Source: Serratia ficaria
GTDB lineage: Bacteria; Pseudomonadota; Gammaproteobacteria; Enterobacterales; Enterobacteriaceae
Assembly: GCF_900187015.1 (NCBI RefSeq)
Contig: NZ_LT906479.1
Coordinates: forward strand, 2,604,001-2,668,000
Direction: 5' to 3'
DNA: 64,000 nt
Shown here: positions 35,841 through 43,091 of the stretch, piece after piece
How the letters are laid out: each line of letters begins with the position of its first letter
How positions within the stretch are numbered: position 1 is the stretch's first letter
The notes under the pieces: model-generated
The model's input: the letters and a program-made list of their open reading frames with translations, nothing else
Database searches by the model: none
Told to the model about the DNA's origin: nothing
Made by a program: the position numbers and the translations under genes

Positions 35841-35943
35841 TAGATAGGAATAGGTGAAATCTGAGGTTCTGGGCTTTGTTCATGCCTTATCCGGATTACC
35901 CACCGTTCACCGGCATTCAGCGCCCTGGTGAGATTTAATCGGA

Positions 35944-36432
35944 TTAAATCGAATCGAGTATCTCAGCGATGTTTTGCGGATACACCATTTCATCCGTGGT
36001 TCTCAACCCATCGGCACTCCACCAGTCATGCTCAGCGATCACGTTCTTTTCCTCATCGCTCCAACCCTCAGTGTTGATCTCGCGATGACTGACTCGCACA
36101 ACGTAAAACTTTTCCTGCGCTTCAACCCATTCGCCGTTCGGTAACCGCATCGCGAAATTTCTTTGCGCCACGGGCTGGCCAACGTCACGGCGTACCATCC
36201 CCGTTTCTTCCTGCAGCTCTCGGACAGCCGCTTGCTCATAGGATTCACCTTGCTCAACGCCGCCGCCGGGCGTTGCCCAATATGATTTTCCCGCCAGCGC
36301 GTCCGAACCGTGCGTGAATCTGAACAGTAAAACCTTTCCTGCAGGTTCGATAATCAAAAGTCTGGATGCCGGCCGCGATCGCATAGCTTTTCCGCCTATA
36401 GCCACTGTGTTTACATTGTGATGAACGGACAT
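35944..36432 (-). CDS. Nudix hydrolase
   Basis: A 162-residue Nudix protein with a full Nudix box near residue 55 (GGGVEQGESYEQAAVRELQ then EETGM). It would hydrolyse a nucleoside diphosphate derivative; the substrate is not evident. An internal ATG 16 codons downstream (MRSRPASRLLIIEP) may be the true start. GC is lower than in the surrounding genes. The gene lies alone between dif and a lone XerD-arm half-site, which may point to insertion at dif. Confidence 0.87.
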   Translation of the reverse strand: MSVHHNVNTVAIGGKAMRSRPASRLLIIEPAGKVLLFRFTHGSDALAGKSYWATPGGGVEQGESYEQAAVRELQEETGMVRRDVGQPVAQRNFAMRLPNGEWVEAQEKFYVVRVSHREINTEGWSDEEKNVIAEHDWWSADGLRTTDEMVYPQNIAEILDSI

Positions 36433-36503
36433 GTTTTTACCTGATGCGACGAAATCACCCTGCTTTTTGATCGCGCTGCGTAGGAACCGGCTAAACGTCC
36501 TTT

Positions 36504-36515
36504 ATTTAACATAAT
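36504..36515 (-). repeat. XerD-arm half-site (dif-like remnant)
   Basis: ATTTAACATAAT repeats the first 12 bases of the dif site (plus-strand reading) in the same orientation, 691 bases from it. The rest of the site has no similarity. It could be a scar of XerCD-mediated integration or chance; the Nudix gene lies between the two copies. Confidence 0.5.
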
Positions 36516-36518
36516 TTC

Positions 36519-36531
36519 GTGACGTCGTCAC
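36519..36531. other. matS site (MatP binding), copy 2
   Basis: GTGACGTCGTCAC matches GTGACRNYGTCAC exactly, 680 bases from dif, in the space between the Nudix and DUF2000 genes and just after the XerD-arm half-site. Confidence 0.88.
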
Positions 36532-36587
36532 AGCATCTCGGCGGCCGCCCGGCTCTGTTCATGGCAGCCGCCTACCTCAATCCCCGC

Positions 36588-36995
36588 TTACCGATGCAAT
36601 GCCATTCCCTTGATGGCCTTATCTACCGCCTTTTTGGGGCCATGGATTGCCAGGCCGACCAGGTCCAGATTGTCCGGCCGTTCGGCAAGGAACACCTGCC
36701 GATTGGCTTCATCATGCCCGGTTGAAAACATGGCGTGCACATAAGGAATGAGCGTCAGCTCGCGTTCCAGCCCCTTGCGATGCGCGCCCTGCAGCTTGGC
36801 CAGATCCGCCTCGAAGATCAGCATAGGCTGGCCGGAAATGCTGCCGTACTGGCGCCCCAGCGAATCCACATAGCGTTCGCCAATGATTTCAGGCGCTGCG
36901 GCCGCAATGCCGGTGGCGAGAAACGCCACCACGTTCAATCTTTGCCAGGCCGGCAGATCATCACGCACGATAAAGGCAATTTTGGTATCGAACAT
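36588..36995 (-). CDS. DUF2000-family protein
   Basis: A 135-residue protein (MFDTKIAFIVRDDLPAWQRLNVVAFLATG, SISGQPMLIFEADLAKL) of the DUF2000 family, a peptidyl-tRNA hydrolase 2-like fold of unknown role. It starts 6 bases after the stop of the upstream AraC-type regulator on the same strand, so the two are probably one operon. No catalytic function can be assigned from sequence. Confidence 0.8.
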   Translation of the reverse strand: MFDTKIAFIVRDDLPAWQRLNVVAFLATGIAAAAPEIIGERYVDSLGRQYGSISGQPMLIFEADLAKLQGAHRKGLERELTLIPYVHAMFSTGHDEANRQVFLAERPDNLDLVGLAIHGPKKAVDKAIKGMALHR

Positions 36996-37001
36996 CTTGT
37001 A

Positions 37002-37892
37002 TCACTCTCCGTCATACTTAAAACAGCATGTTCGGAGATCGCGCGCCGATCGGTATAGAACGTTTGTGCACTGGCGCTGATAGGCCGCCGGTGACAGCCG
37101 GTAGGCGCGTTGGAACCAGCGCCCCAGGTGGCTTTGGTCGGCAAACCCCACCTGCAGCGCGGCCACGGCGGGCTCAGTCCCCTGAGCCAGCAGCAAACGC
37201 GCGGCGCGCAGGCGCAGGCGCACCAGATAAGCATGCGGCGATTGCCCAAAAGCCTGCTTGAACTGCCGGCTGAGACGGAATCGATCGATGCCCGAGTAAC
37301 GCGAAAGCGCCTCCAGCCCGATATCATCGGCCATCCGCTCGTGCAGGTAATCCCTGACCAGATTCATTTGAACGAGGGAATCGTTCCGTTGAGACGCCGG
37401 CCGCAGATGAATATGGCGCGCCAAAAGCGTCATCAGGTGGTCCAGACCCTGATCGCGCGCCAGGCGGCCCTCCCGGTGATGAACGGCAAAAAAAGCCTGC
37501 TGTATCGCCGTGCTCAGCAAGGGATCGTCGGCGAGCGTGTTGCGAAAAGCCGCTTCGATCGCAGAGATATCGCCCAGGCCGCGGCGCTGCATGAGGTCTG
37601 ATACCCAGGCCTGCGGCAGATAGAGCATCGCATAGGTAAAGCCCTCGGCCTCGGGCGCGTGGCCGTCATGCACCGCGCCGGGCTCGATGAGAATGGCTCG
37701 GCCGGGGCGGCTGGTGTGCAACGCGCGATGGCAATTGAAGCGTTGCAAGCCTTGCTGCGTTACGCCTACCAGGAGCTCGTCGTGATCGTGCGGATCGTAA
37801 GCGTGGCCGCGAAAATGCGCGTGTACGCTTTCGATGCCGGTTTCATCATCGCGCTGGAGCCTGACCCAGTCTCTGCCCCCCGCCGTCTTCAT
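37002..37892 (-). CDS. AraC-family transcriptional regulator
   Basis: 296 residues with an N-terminal cupin-like AraC-binding domain (HAHFRGHAYDPHDHDELLVGVTQQGLQRFNC). A C-terminal pair of HTH motifs reads LEALSRYSGIDRFRLSRQFKQAFGQSPHAYLVRLRLRAARLLL and VGFADQSHLGRWFQRAYRLSPAAY. I start at the ATG at 37892. It is followed at once by the DUF2000 gene, a common pairing. A long AT-rich upstream region separates it from the divergent DUF2231 gene. Confidence 0.87.
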   Translation of the reverse strand: MKTAGGRDWVRLQRDDETGIESVHAHFRGHAYDPHDHDELLVGVTQQGLQRFNCHRALHTSRPGRAILIEPGAVHDGHAPEAEGFTYAMLYLPQAWVSDLMQRRGLGDISAIEAAFRNTLADDPLLSTAIQQAFFAVHHREGRLARDQGLDHLMTLLARHIHLRPASQRNDSLVQMNLVRDYLHERMADDIGLEALSRYSGIDRFRLSRQFKQAFGQSPHAYLVRLRLRAARLLLAQGTEPAVAALQVGFADQSHLGRWFQRAYRLSPAAYQRQCTNVLYRSARDLRTCCFKYDGE

Positions 37893-38082
37893 TAGACAAC
37901 TCCCCAGCCGAATCAATGTGAATAGCGAATAAGGTTATTTTATGTCCGCGTAAGTTAAATTTAAACGCTAAATGTTTAACATCCGGTGCTAAAAAATCGT
38001 CGCAAATTGTTCAAACCCGCGAAAGTGAACAATGCTTTAAAGGCTGCAATCCTTTAAAAATCATTTTCATGGAGATACCTGA

Positions 38083-38508
38083 ATGACGACGCAAGCAACA
38101 GCACGGCACTCAGCATTCGCGCTAGCGGTTTATGAATGGCTGAATCCGCTGCCTTATGGATTTTTTACGGCGGCGATGATTTTCGACATCATCTATGCCT
38201 GCAATGCGGAGATCCTCTGGGTACAGGCCGCCAGCTGGCTGATCGCTATCGGCCTGGTCCTGGCCATTATCCCGCGCCTGATAAATCTGGTTCAGGTATG
38301 GGTTGGCGCATCCCGGCCGCCATCCTCGCCGGTAAAGCTCCATTTCTGGCTGAATTTGCTGGCTATCGTGCTCGCCATCGTCAACGCCTTCGTGCATAGC
38401 CGGGACGCCTACGCCGTTGTACCGCAAGGTGTTGTTCTGTCGGTAATCGTTGTCGTTTTACTGAGCATCGCCAACATACTGCTGGCCGTCGGCGCGCGCG
38501 CAAAATAA
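38083..38508 (+). CDS. DUF2231 membrane protein
   Basis: A 141-residue protein with about four membrane helices (YGFFTAAMIFDIIYACNA, AASWLIAIGLVLAIIPRLI, FWLNLLAIVLAIVNAF, VVLSVIVVVLLSIANILL). DUF2231 proteins frequently sit directly before a sorbosone/aldose dehydrogenase gene, as here (11 bases). It may act as a membrane electron or anchor partner for that periplasmic enzyme, which is inference. The ATG has a GGAGA site. Confidence 0.8.
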   Translation: MTTQATARHSAFALAVYEWLNPLPYGFFTAAMIFDIIYACNAEILWVQAASWLIAIGLVLAIIPRLINLVQVWVGASRPPSSPVKLHFWLNLLAIVLAIVNAFVHSRDAYAVVPQGVVLSVIVVVLLSIANILLAVGARAK

Positions 38509-38519
38509 GGAGATTCCAC

Positions 38520-39821
38520 ATGAAAATAACCACCATGGCGATCGCCATCTCAGCCACCTTGATGCTGGCCGGCTGCGACAATAAAGCGGCTATCGATCCT
38601 GAGCGGCAGATAGGGCCGGATCCCGAGTTGCCTGCGGCGCAGAACTTTTTAATGCCGCCCATGCAGGTTCCAAAAGGCGTAGGCTGGCAGGCGGATCAAA
38701 TGCCCAAGGTCGCCGCAGACCTGAAAATTGAAAAAGTGGCGGACGGCCTGCTGCACCCGCGCCAGCTGCTGACCCTGCCCAACGGCGACATCCTGGTGGT
38801 GGAGTCCAACGGGCCCGGCACCGAGGCCGTCACTACGCCCAAACAGCTGATTGGCGGGCTGGTCAAAGGCCAATCCGGCAAGGGCGGCAAAGGCGGCAAT
38901 CGCATTACCCTGCTGCGGCAAACCGCCGAGGGGCAATGGGAAAAACACCCTTTCCTGCAACACCTTAACTCTCCGTTCGGCGTGCAACTGGTCGGCAATA
39001 CGCTGTACGTCGCCAATACCGACAACATCATGCAATATCCCTATCAGTCAGGGGAAACGCAGATTACCGATCCCGGCAAAGTGCTGGCGGACCTGCCGGG
39101 CACCATCAACCACCATTGGACCAAGGCATTGCTGGCCAGTCCGGACGGTAAAAAGTTGTATGTCGGCGTCGGCTCCAACAGCAACATTACCGAAAACGGT
39201 CTGGCGGTTGAGTATCGCCGCGCGGCGGTGCTGGAAGTCGATACCGCCTCAGGCGCCAGCCGCATTTTCGCCAGCGGGTTGCGTAACCCTACCGGGCTGC
39301 AGTGGGAGCCGCGGACCGGCAAACTGTGGGCCATCGTCAATGAACGCGACGAGATTGGCGCCGATCTGGTGCCCGATTATCTCACCTCGGTGCAGGACGG
39401 CGGCTTCTATGGCTGGCCTTACAGCTATTTCGGGCAGCATATCGATCATCGCGTGAAACCGCAGCGCCCGGATCTGGTGGAGAAAGCCATCAAGCCGGAC
39501 TATGCCATCAGCTCGCACGTGGCGCCGCTTGGCCTGCTGTTCTATACCGGCGAAAACTTGCCGGCCGGCTATCGTGGCGGCGCCTTTATCAGTGAGCATG
39601 GCAGCTGGGATCGTTCGCCGCTGAGCGGTTATCGGGTGGCCTACGTCGCTTTTGAGCAAGGCAAGCCGGTCGGCACCCCCAAGCCGGTGGTGACGGGCTT
39701 TGTCTCTGACGATGAAAAAGAGCTGCGCGGCGCCCCGGTCGGGCTGGCAATCGACAAATCAGGCGCGCTGTTGGTGGCGGACGACGTCGGCAACAGCGTC
39801 TGGCGCGTCAGCGCAAAATAA
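38520..39821 (+). CDS. PQQ-type sorbosone/aldose dehydrogenase, lipoprotein
   Basis: A 433-residue beta-propeller of the soluble glucose/sorbosone dehydrogenase family. An export signal with lipobox LAGC (Cys19) would anchor it in a membrane facing the periplasm. Propeller landmarks include DGLLHPRQLLTLPNGDILVVE, GLRNPTGLQWEPRTGKLW and GGAFISEHGSWDRSPLSGYRV, and family members bind PQQ and calcium. The window also encodes the whole PQQ pathway, so the cofactor should be available. It is translated 11 bases after the DUF2231 gene, and a strong terminator follows. Confidence 0.85.
   Translation: MKITTMAIAISATLMLAGCDNKAAIDPERQIGPDPELPAAQNFLMPPMQVPKGVGWQADQMPKVAADLKIEKVADGLLHPRQLLTLPNGDILVVESNGPGTEAVTTPKQLIGGLVKGQSGKGGKGGNRITLLRQTAEGQWEKHPFLQHLNSPFGVQLVGNTLYVANTDNIMQYPYQSGETQITDPGKVLADLPGTINHHWTKALLASPDGKKLYVGVGSNSNITENGLAVEYRRAAVLEVDTASGASRIFASGLRNPTGLQWEPRTGKLWAIVNERDEIGADLVPDYLTSVQDGGFYGWPYSYFGQHIDHRVKPQRPDLVEKAIKPDYAISSHVAPLGLLFYTGENLPAGYRGGAFISEHGSWDRSPLSGYRVAYVAFEQGKPVGTPKPVVTGFVSDDEKELRGAPVGLAIDKSGALLVADDVGNSVWRVSAK
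38773..38780 (-). other. KOPS octamer, minus strand
   Basis: CCCTGCCC is GGGCAGGG on the minus strand, so it points toward dif from the right; nearest copy on that side. Confidence 0.6.
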
Positions 39822-39829
39822 GCCGCTGC

Positions 39830-39860
39830 GGGCGTTGCCCAAGGGCAACGCCCTTTATTT
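39830..39860 (+). terminator. Terminator of the DUF2231-sorbosone dehydrogenase operon
   Basis: Hairpin GGGCGTTGCCC / GGGCAACGCCC with a 2-base gap, followed by TTTATTT on the plus strand. Confidence 0.9.
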
Positions 39861-39865
39861 AATCA

Positions 39866-39878
39866 GTGACATCGTCAC
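39866..39878. other. matS site (MatP binding), copy 3
   Basis: GTGACATCGTCAC matches GTGACRNYGTCAC exactly. It sits just after a terminator and overlaps the last bases of the LysR gene at 39875, about 4 kb from dif. Confidence 0.85.
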
Positions 39879-40747
39879 CTGTGTGGTTCGGTGAGCCAGG
39901 CTTCCAATCGCATGATGGTTGCCGCTTTCGGGCTGGCCGGGTTCCACACCAAATAATAGGTCAGGTTTCCACAGTCCCATTGATTTTCGTCCATCGCCAT
40001 CAGCGTGCCGGCGTTGAGCTCATCCTCGACCAGCACTCGCTGCGCCAGTGCGATGCCTTGCCCTGCCAGCGCAGCCTGATAAGCTAACGCCGAGCTTTCC
40101 ATGTCGCGCCGCCGGGTCAACGTCGCCATGTCCACACCGTAGGCTTCGCACCACCGTCGCCAGTCATCCGGGCGACCGCGCACCATCAGCAGCGTCTGTT
40201 GCGCCAGATCCGCCAACGCCAGCCTCGCCCCGCCCGCCTCCGTAGGGCGGAAAACCGGCACCAACAGGTTTTTGACTAACGCCGCGGCGCGATTCGGTGG
40301 CCAGTCGCCCTCACCCAGTCGAATTGCCGCGTCGCAGTCTACCCCGTCGTCCCACTCGGACGCCGTCGTCAACCGCACGTCAATATCAGGATTGGCCAGC
40401 TGGAAGTTAGACAGCCTGGGGATAAGCCAGCGAGTGGCAAAGGTGGTGAAGGAATGCAGCCGAATCACCGCGCGGCCGGCATTGCGATAAAGCTGTTGCC
40501 CGGCGCGGCGCAGGCCGGCGAAATGCTCACTGATTTGCTGGAAATAGACGCTGCCGGGCGGGGTCAGCACCAGGCCGCGCCCATGCCGCTGAAAAAGCGC
40601 GGTGCCGAAATGCGCTTCCAGCAGGCGAATTTGCCGGCTTACCGCGCCAGGCGTCACCGACATGCCCTCGGCGGCGGCTCGTACGCTGCCCGTTCTGGCC
40701 ACGTACTCAAAGGCTAGCAATGCATTTAACGGCGGGAGATCGCGCAT
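39875..40747 (-). CDS. LysR-family regulator (GcvA-like)
   Basis: 290 residues starting MRDLPPLNALLAFEYVARTGSVRAAAEGMSVTPGAVSRQIRLLEAHFG, the pattern of the GcvA/AmpR-like branch. The substrate domain follows. The ATG at 40747 is chosen over one 10 codons upstream. It is divergent from the aldehyde dehydrogenase gene, with an inverted repeat between them, so it probably controls that gene. Confidence 0.87.
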   Translation of the reverse strand: MRDLPPLNALLAFEYVARTGSVRAAAEGMSVTPGAVSRQIRLLEAHFGTALFQRHGRGLVLTPPGSVYFQQISEHFAGLRRAGQQLYRNAGRAVIRLHSFTTFATRWLIPRLSNFQLANPDIDVRLTTASEWDDGVDCDAAIRLGEGDWPPNRAAALVKNLLVPVFRPTEAGGARLALADLAQQTLLMVRGRPDDWRRWCEAYGVDMATLTRRRDMESSALAYQAALAGQGIALAQRVLVEDELNAGTLMAMDENQWDCGNLTYYLVWNPASPKAATIMRLEAWLTEPHR

Positions 40748-40773
40748 CAGCGTTGACCATTTAGTTTTTCTCA

Positions 40774-40799
40774 ACAATCGGGTGATTTTAATCGATTGT
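40774..40799. promoter_or_regulatory. Inverted repeat between LysR and aldehyde dehydrogenase genes
   Basis: ACAATCG / CGATTGT, 7-bp arms with a 12-base spacer, flanked by further matching TTTTT and AAAAA blocks. It is a likely binding site for the divergent LysR-type regulator. Confidence 0.5.
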
Positions 40800-40857
40800 G
40801 GCTAAAAAGCTAACGCCGCATTATCGGTGGCGTCAACCTGCTGAGGAATCACGCCTA

Positions 40858-42237
40858 ATGATTGAAGTCATCAACCCTGCCGACGGTAGCATCGTCGGCC
40901 AAGCCTCGTTTATGAATAACGAACAAGTGGCGGCGGCCATTACCCGTACCTGCGACGCATTTCCGGCCTGGGCGGCTAAAACCGCAAAACAACGCAGCGA
41001 TCTGTTGCGCGGTTGGTACGAGCTGGTCCGTGCGGACCGGCAAATTTTCGCCGAAATCATGGTGAAAGAGAACGGCAAATGCTTGAGCGAAGCCCTGGGG
41101 GAGATCGAGTATGGACTGGGCTTTATCGAATGGTATGCCGAGGAAGCCAAGCGCCTGAACGGAGATATTCTGCCCTCCCACGATCCCGATGCTTCGGTGC
41201 TGGTGATGAAAGAACCGGTGGGCCCCACGGCCGCCATCACGCCGTGGAACTTTCCGTTCATGATGATCACGCGCAAAATCGCTACCGCGCTGGCGGCTGG
41301 TTGCACCATGATCATCAAGCCGGCGGAGGAAACCCCGTTAACCGCCTACAAACTGCTGGAATACGCCCGGCGCGCGGGCATTCCGCCAGGGGTTTTTGAG
41401 ATGGTGACCGGCGATGCCAACGCCATCGGCGAAGCCTTTACCCAGGATCCGCGCATACACAAAATCTCATTTACCGGCTCAACCCGCGTTGGCAAACTGC
41501 TGGCGCAAGCCTGCGGCGCCACGCTGAAAACCATGACCCTGGAGCTGGGCGGCAACGCGCCGTTTATTGTTTTCGACGACAGTCCGATCGAAGAAGCGGT
41601 CGCCGCTCTGGTCAGCGCCAAATTGCGCAACTCGGGCCAGGTGTGCATTTCACCTAATCGCATTTTCATTCAGGATGGCATTTACGAACGGTTCCTCGAT
41701 CAACTGGCTGCCGCAGTGGCCAAAATTCGCGTTGATCAGGGGATGCAACAGGAGTTTGTCGTCGGCCCGCTCATCAACCGGGCGGCGCTGGATAAAGTCG
41801 TTTCATTGGTCGATGATGCGGTCGGGAAAGGCGCCACGGTGCGGCTGGGCGGAAAGCCGCACGAGAAAGGTGGCCTGTTCTACCCGCCAACCATACTCTG
41901 CGGTCTGGACGAGACGTTTGCCGTGCATAACACCGAGATTTTCGGGCCGGTGTTCGCGATTTACCGCTTCAGCGACGAGGAGGAGGCCATCCGCAATGCC
42001 AACAATAGCGAATATGGCCTGGTGGCCTACGCCTGGACACGCGATCTCGGCCGGGCGTTCCGCCTGTCGAAACGGCTGGCGGCCGGAATGGTGATACTGA
42101 ACTCCGGTTCGGTCGGCAGCGCCTCGGTGCCGTTTGGCGGCATCAAGCATTCCGGCTATGGTCGCGAAGGCGGCCACTATGGCATCGAAGAATATGTGCA
42201 TGTGAAATACGTGCTGATGGCGGGCCAAAACCGCTAA
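40858..42237 (+). CDS. NAD(P)-dependent succinate-semialdehyde dehydrogenase-type aldehyde dehydrogenase
   Basis: A 459-residue aldehyde dehydrogenase of the GabD/Sad group. The cofactor and active-site landmarks are AAITPWNFPFMMITRKIATALAAGC, ISFTGSTRVGKLL, the general-base Glu in TLELGGNAPFIVF and the nucleophile Cys in NSGQVCISPNRIF. GAGGA precedes the ATG at 40858; the frame's earlier start is not supported. A strong terminator follows. It oxidises a semialdehyde to the acid; succinate semialdehyde is the best guess. Confidence 0.88.
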   Translation: MIEVINPADGSIVGQASFMNNEQVAAAITRTCDAFPAWAAKTAKQRSDLLRGWYELVRADRQIFAEIMVKENGKCLSEALGEIEYGLGFIEWYAEEAKRLNGDILPSHDPDASVLVMKEPVGPTAAITPWNFPFMMITRKIATALAAGCTMIIKPAEETPLTAYKLLEYARRAGIPPGVFEMVTGDANAIGEAFTQDPRIHKISFTGSTRVGKLLAQACGATLKTMTLELGGNAPFIVFDDSPIEEAVAALVSAKLRNSGQVCISPNRIFIQDGIYERFLDQLAAAVAKIRVDQGMQQEFVVGPLINRAALDKVVSLVDDAVGKGATVRLGGKPHEKGGLFYPPTILCGLDETFAVHNTEIFGPVFAIYRFSDEEEAIRNANNSEYGLVAYAWTRDLGRAFRLSKRLAAGMVILNSGSVGSASVPFGGIKHSGYGREGGHYGIEEYVHVKYVLMAGQNR

Positions 42238-42244
42238 TCTCTGC

Positions 42245-42280
42245 CGGGAGAGCGTCAATGTGCCGCTCTCCCGCTTATTT
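42245..42280 (+). terminator. Terminator after the aldehyde dehydrogenase gene
   Basis: Hairpin CGGGAGAGCG / CGCTCTCCCG followed by CTTATTTTTCC. A second near-perfect inverted repeat (ATTTTTCCGG...CCGGAAAAAT) follows at about 42277-42309. Confidence 0.85.
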
Positions 42281-42443
42281 TTCCGGGCATATTTTATGCC
42301 GGAAAAATTAATCGGCTCATTATTCAGACAACATAAAAATATATTAATCTACACGCCGTTGACCCGGCATAAAATGTTTTAACATTTGCAGCATAAACCA
42401 GTACAATTACCTACCCTATGTTAACCCTGTATTTAGGTTAAAT

Positions 42444-42875
42444 GTGTCGTTAATTCAGACCAATGCATCGCGAAGCCTGGCGCCCGCCTGGTTAGGGATC
42501 TTTGCTATTCTGATGCTGTTCATCGCTCCGGTGGTCTCGCGATCCCTGGAGCATGCCCGCGTCGGCAGCGCTGAAACGACCGTCATGGCGGATTGCGGCA
42601 TGGAAATGCCGATGCACCATCAGCCGGTGCCGCCGCAGGCGCACGCTGGCGCCGGCAGCCACACCATGGCGATGATGATGGACGACAGCGCCTGCGGCTA
42701 CTGCGTGCTGCTGATCCACGCGCCGCTGCTGGATTTGAGCGGCGCGCCGCTGTTCTGGTCCGGGTCGCTCACCTCCCGCCCGCCGCCGATATACGCCATA
42801 TTCCCTTTATTTGCCCACGTCATTCATACCGAATTACAGCCCCGCGCCCCGCCCGCGTCTTTCCCGCTGATTTAA
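42444..42875 (+). CDS. DUF2946 protein, His/Met-rich (copper-receptor neighbour)
   Basis: A 143-residue protein with an N-terminal hydrophobic helix (LGIFAILMLFIAPVVSRSLEH). A soft-metal-rich stretch carries CGMEMPMHHQPVPPQAHAG and SHTMAMMMDDSACGYCVLLIH, including the DUF2946 CGYC-LLIH motif. The start is a GTG at 42444. It precedes the copper-type TonB receptor on the same strand by 216 bases. Its paralogue sits next to the PepSY protein at 24829-25287. Copper delivery or sensing is likely but inferred. Confidence 0.75.
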   Translation: MSLIQTNASRSLAPAWLGIFAILMLFIAPVVSRSLEHARVGSAETTVMADCGMEMPMHHQPVPPQAHAGAGSHTMAMMMDDSACGYCVLLIHAPLLDLSGAPLFWSGSLTSRPPPIYAIFPLFAHVIHTELQPRAPPASFPLI

Positions 42876-43091
42876 AAATAGCCGTACCGTCGCCCTATTA
42901 TTTCCGTTGAAGGTTTCAACCGGGCCGATTTAATTCGCCTGAATAAAATAGCGTCGCACGCCCTATTCTTAAGGTTATTCCAGTCAGCGAATTGGATTGA
43001 CCCCGTATTTACGGTGGCGTTTATCGCCAGGCCGCCCCGTGCCTGAATTATTTACCGCCGCCGACGGAAACCGTTTTTACATTAAGGAAAG

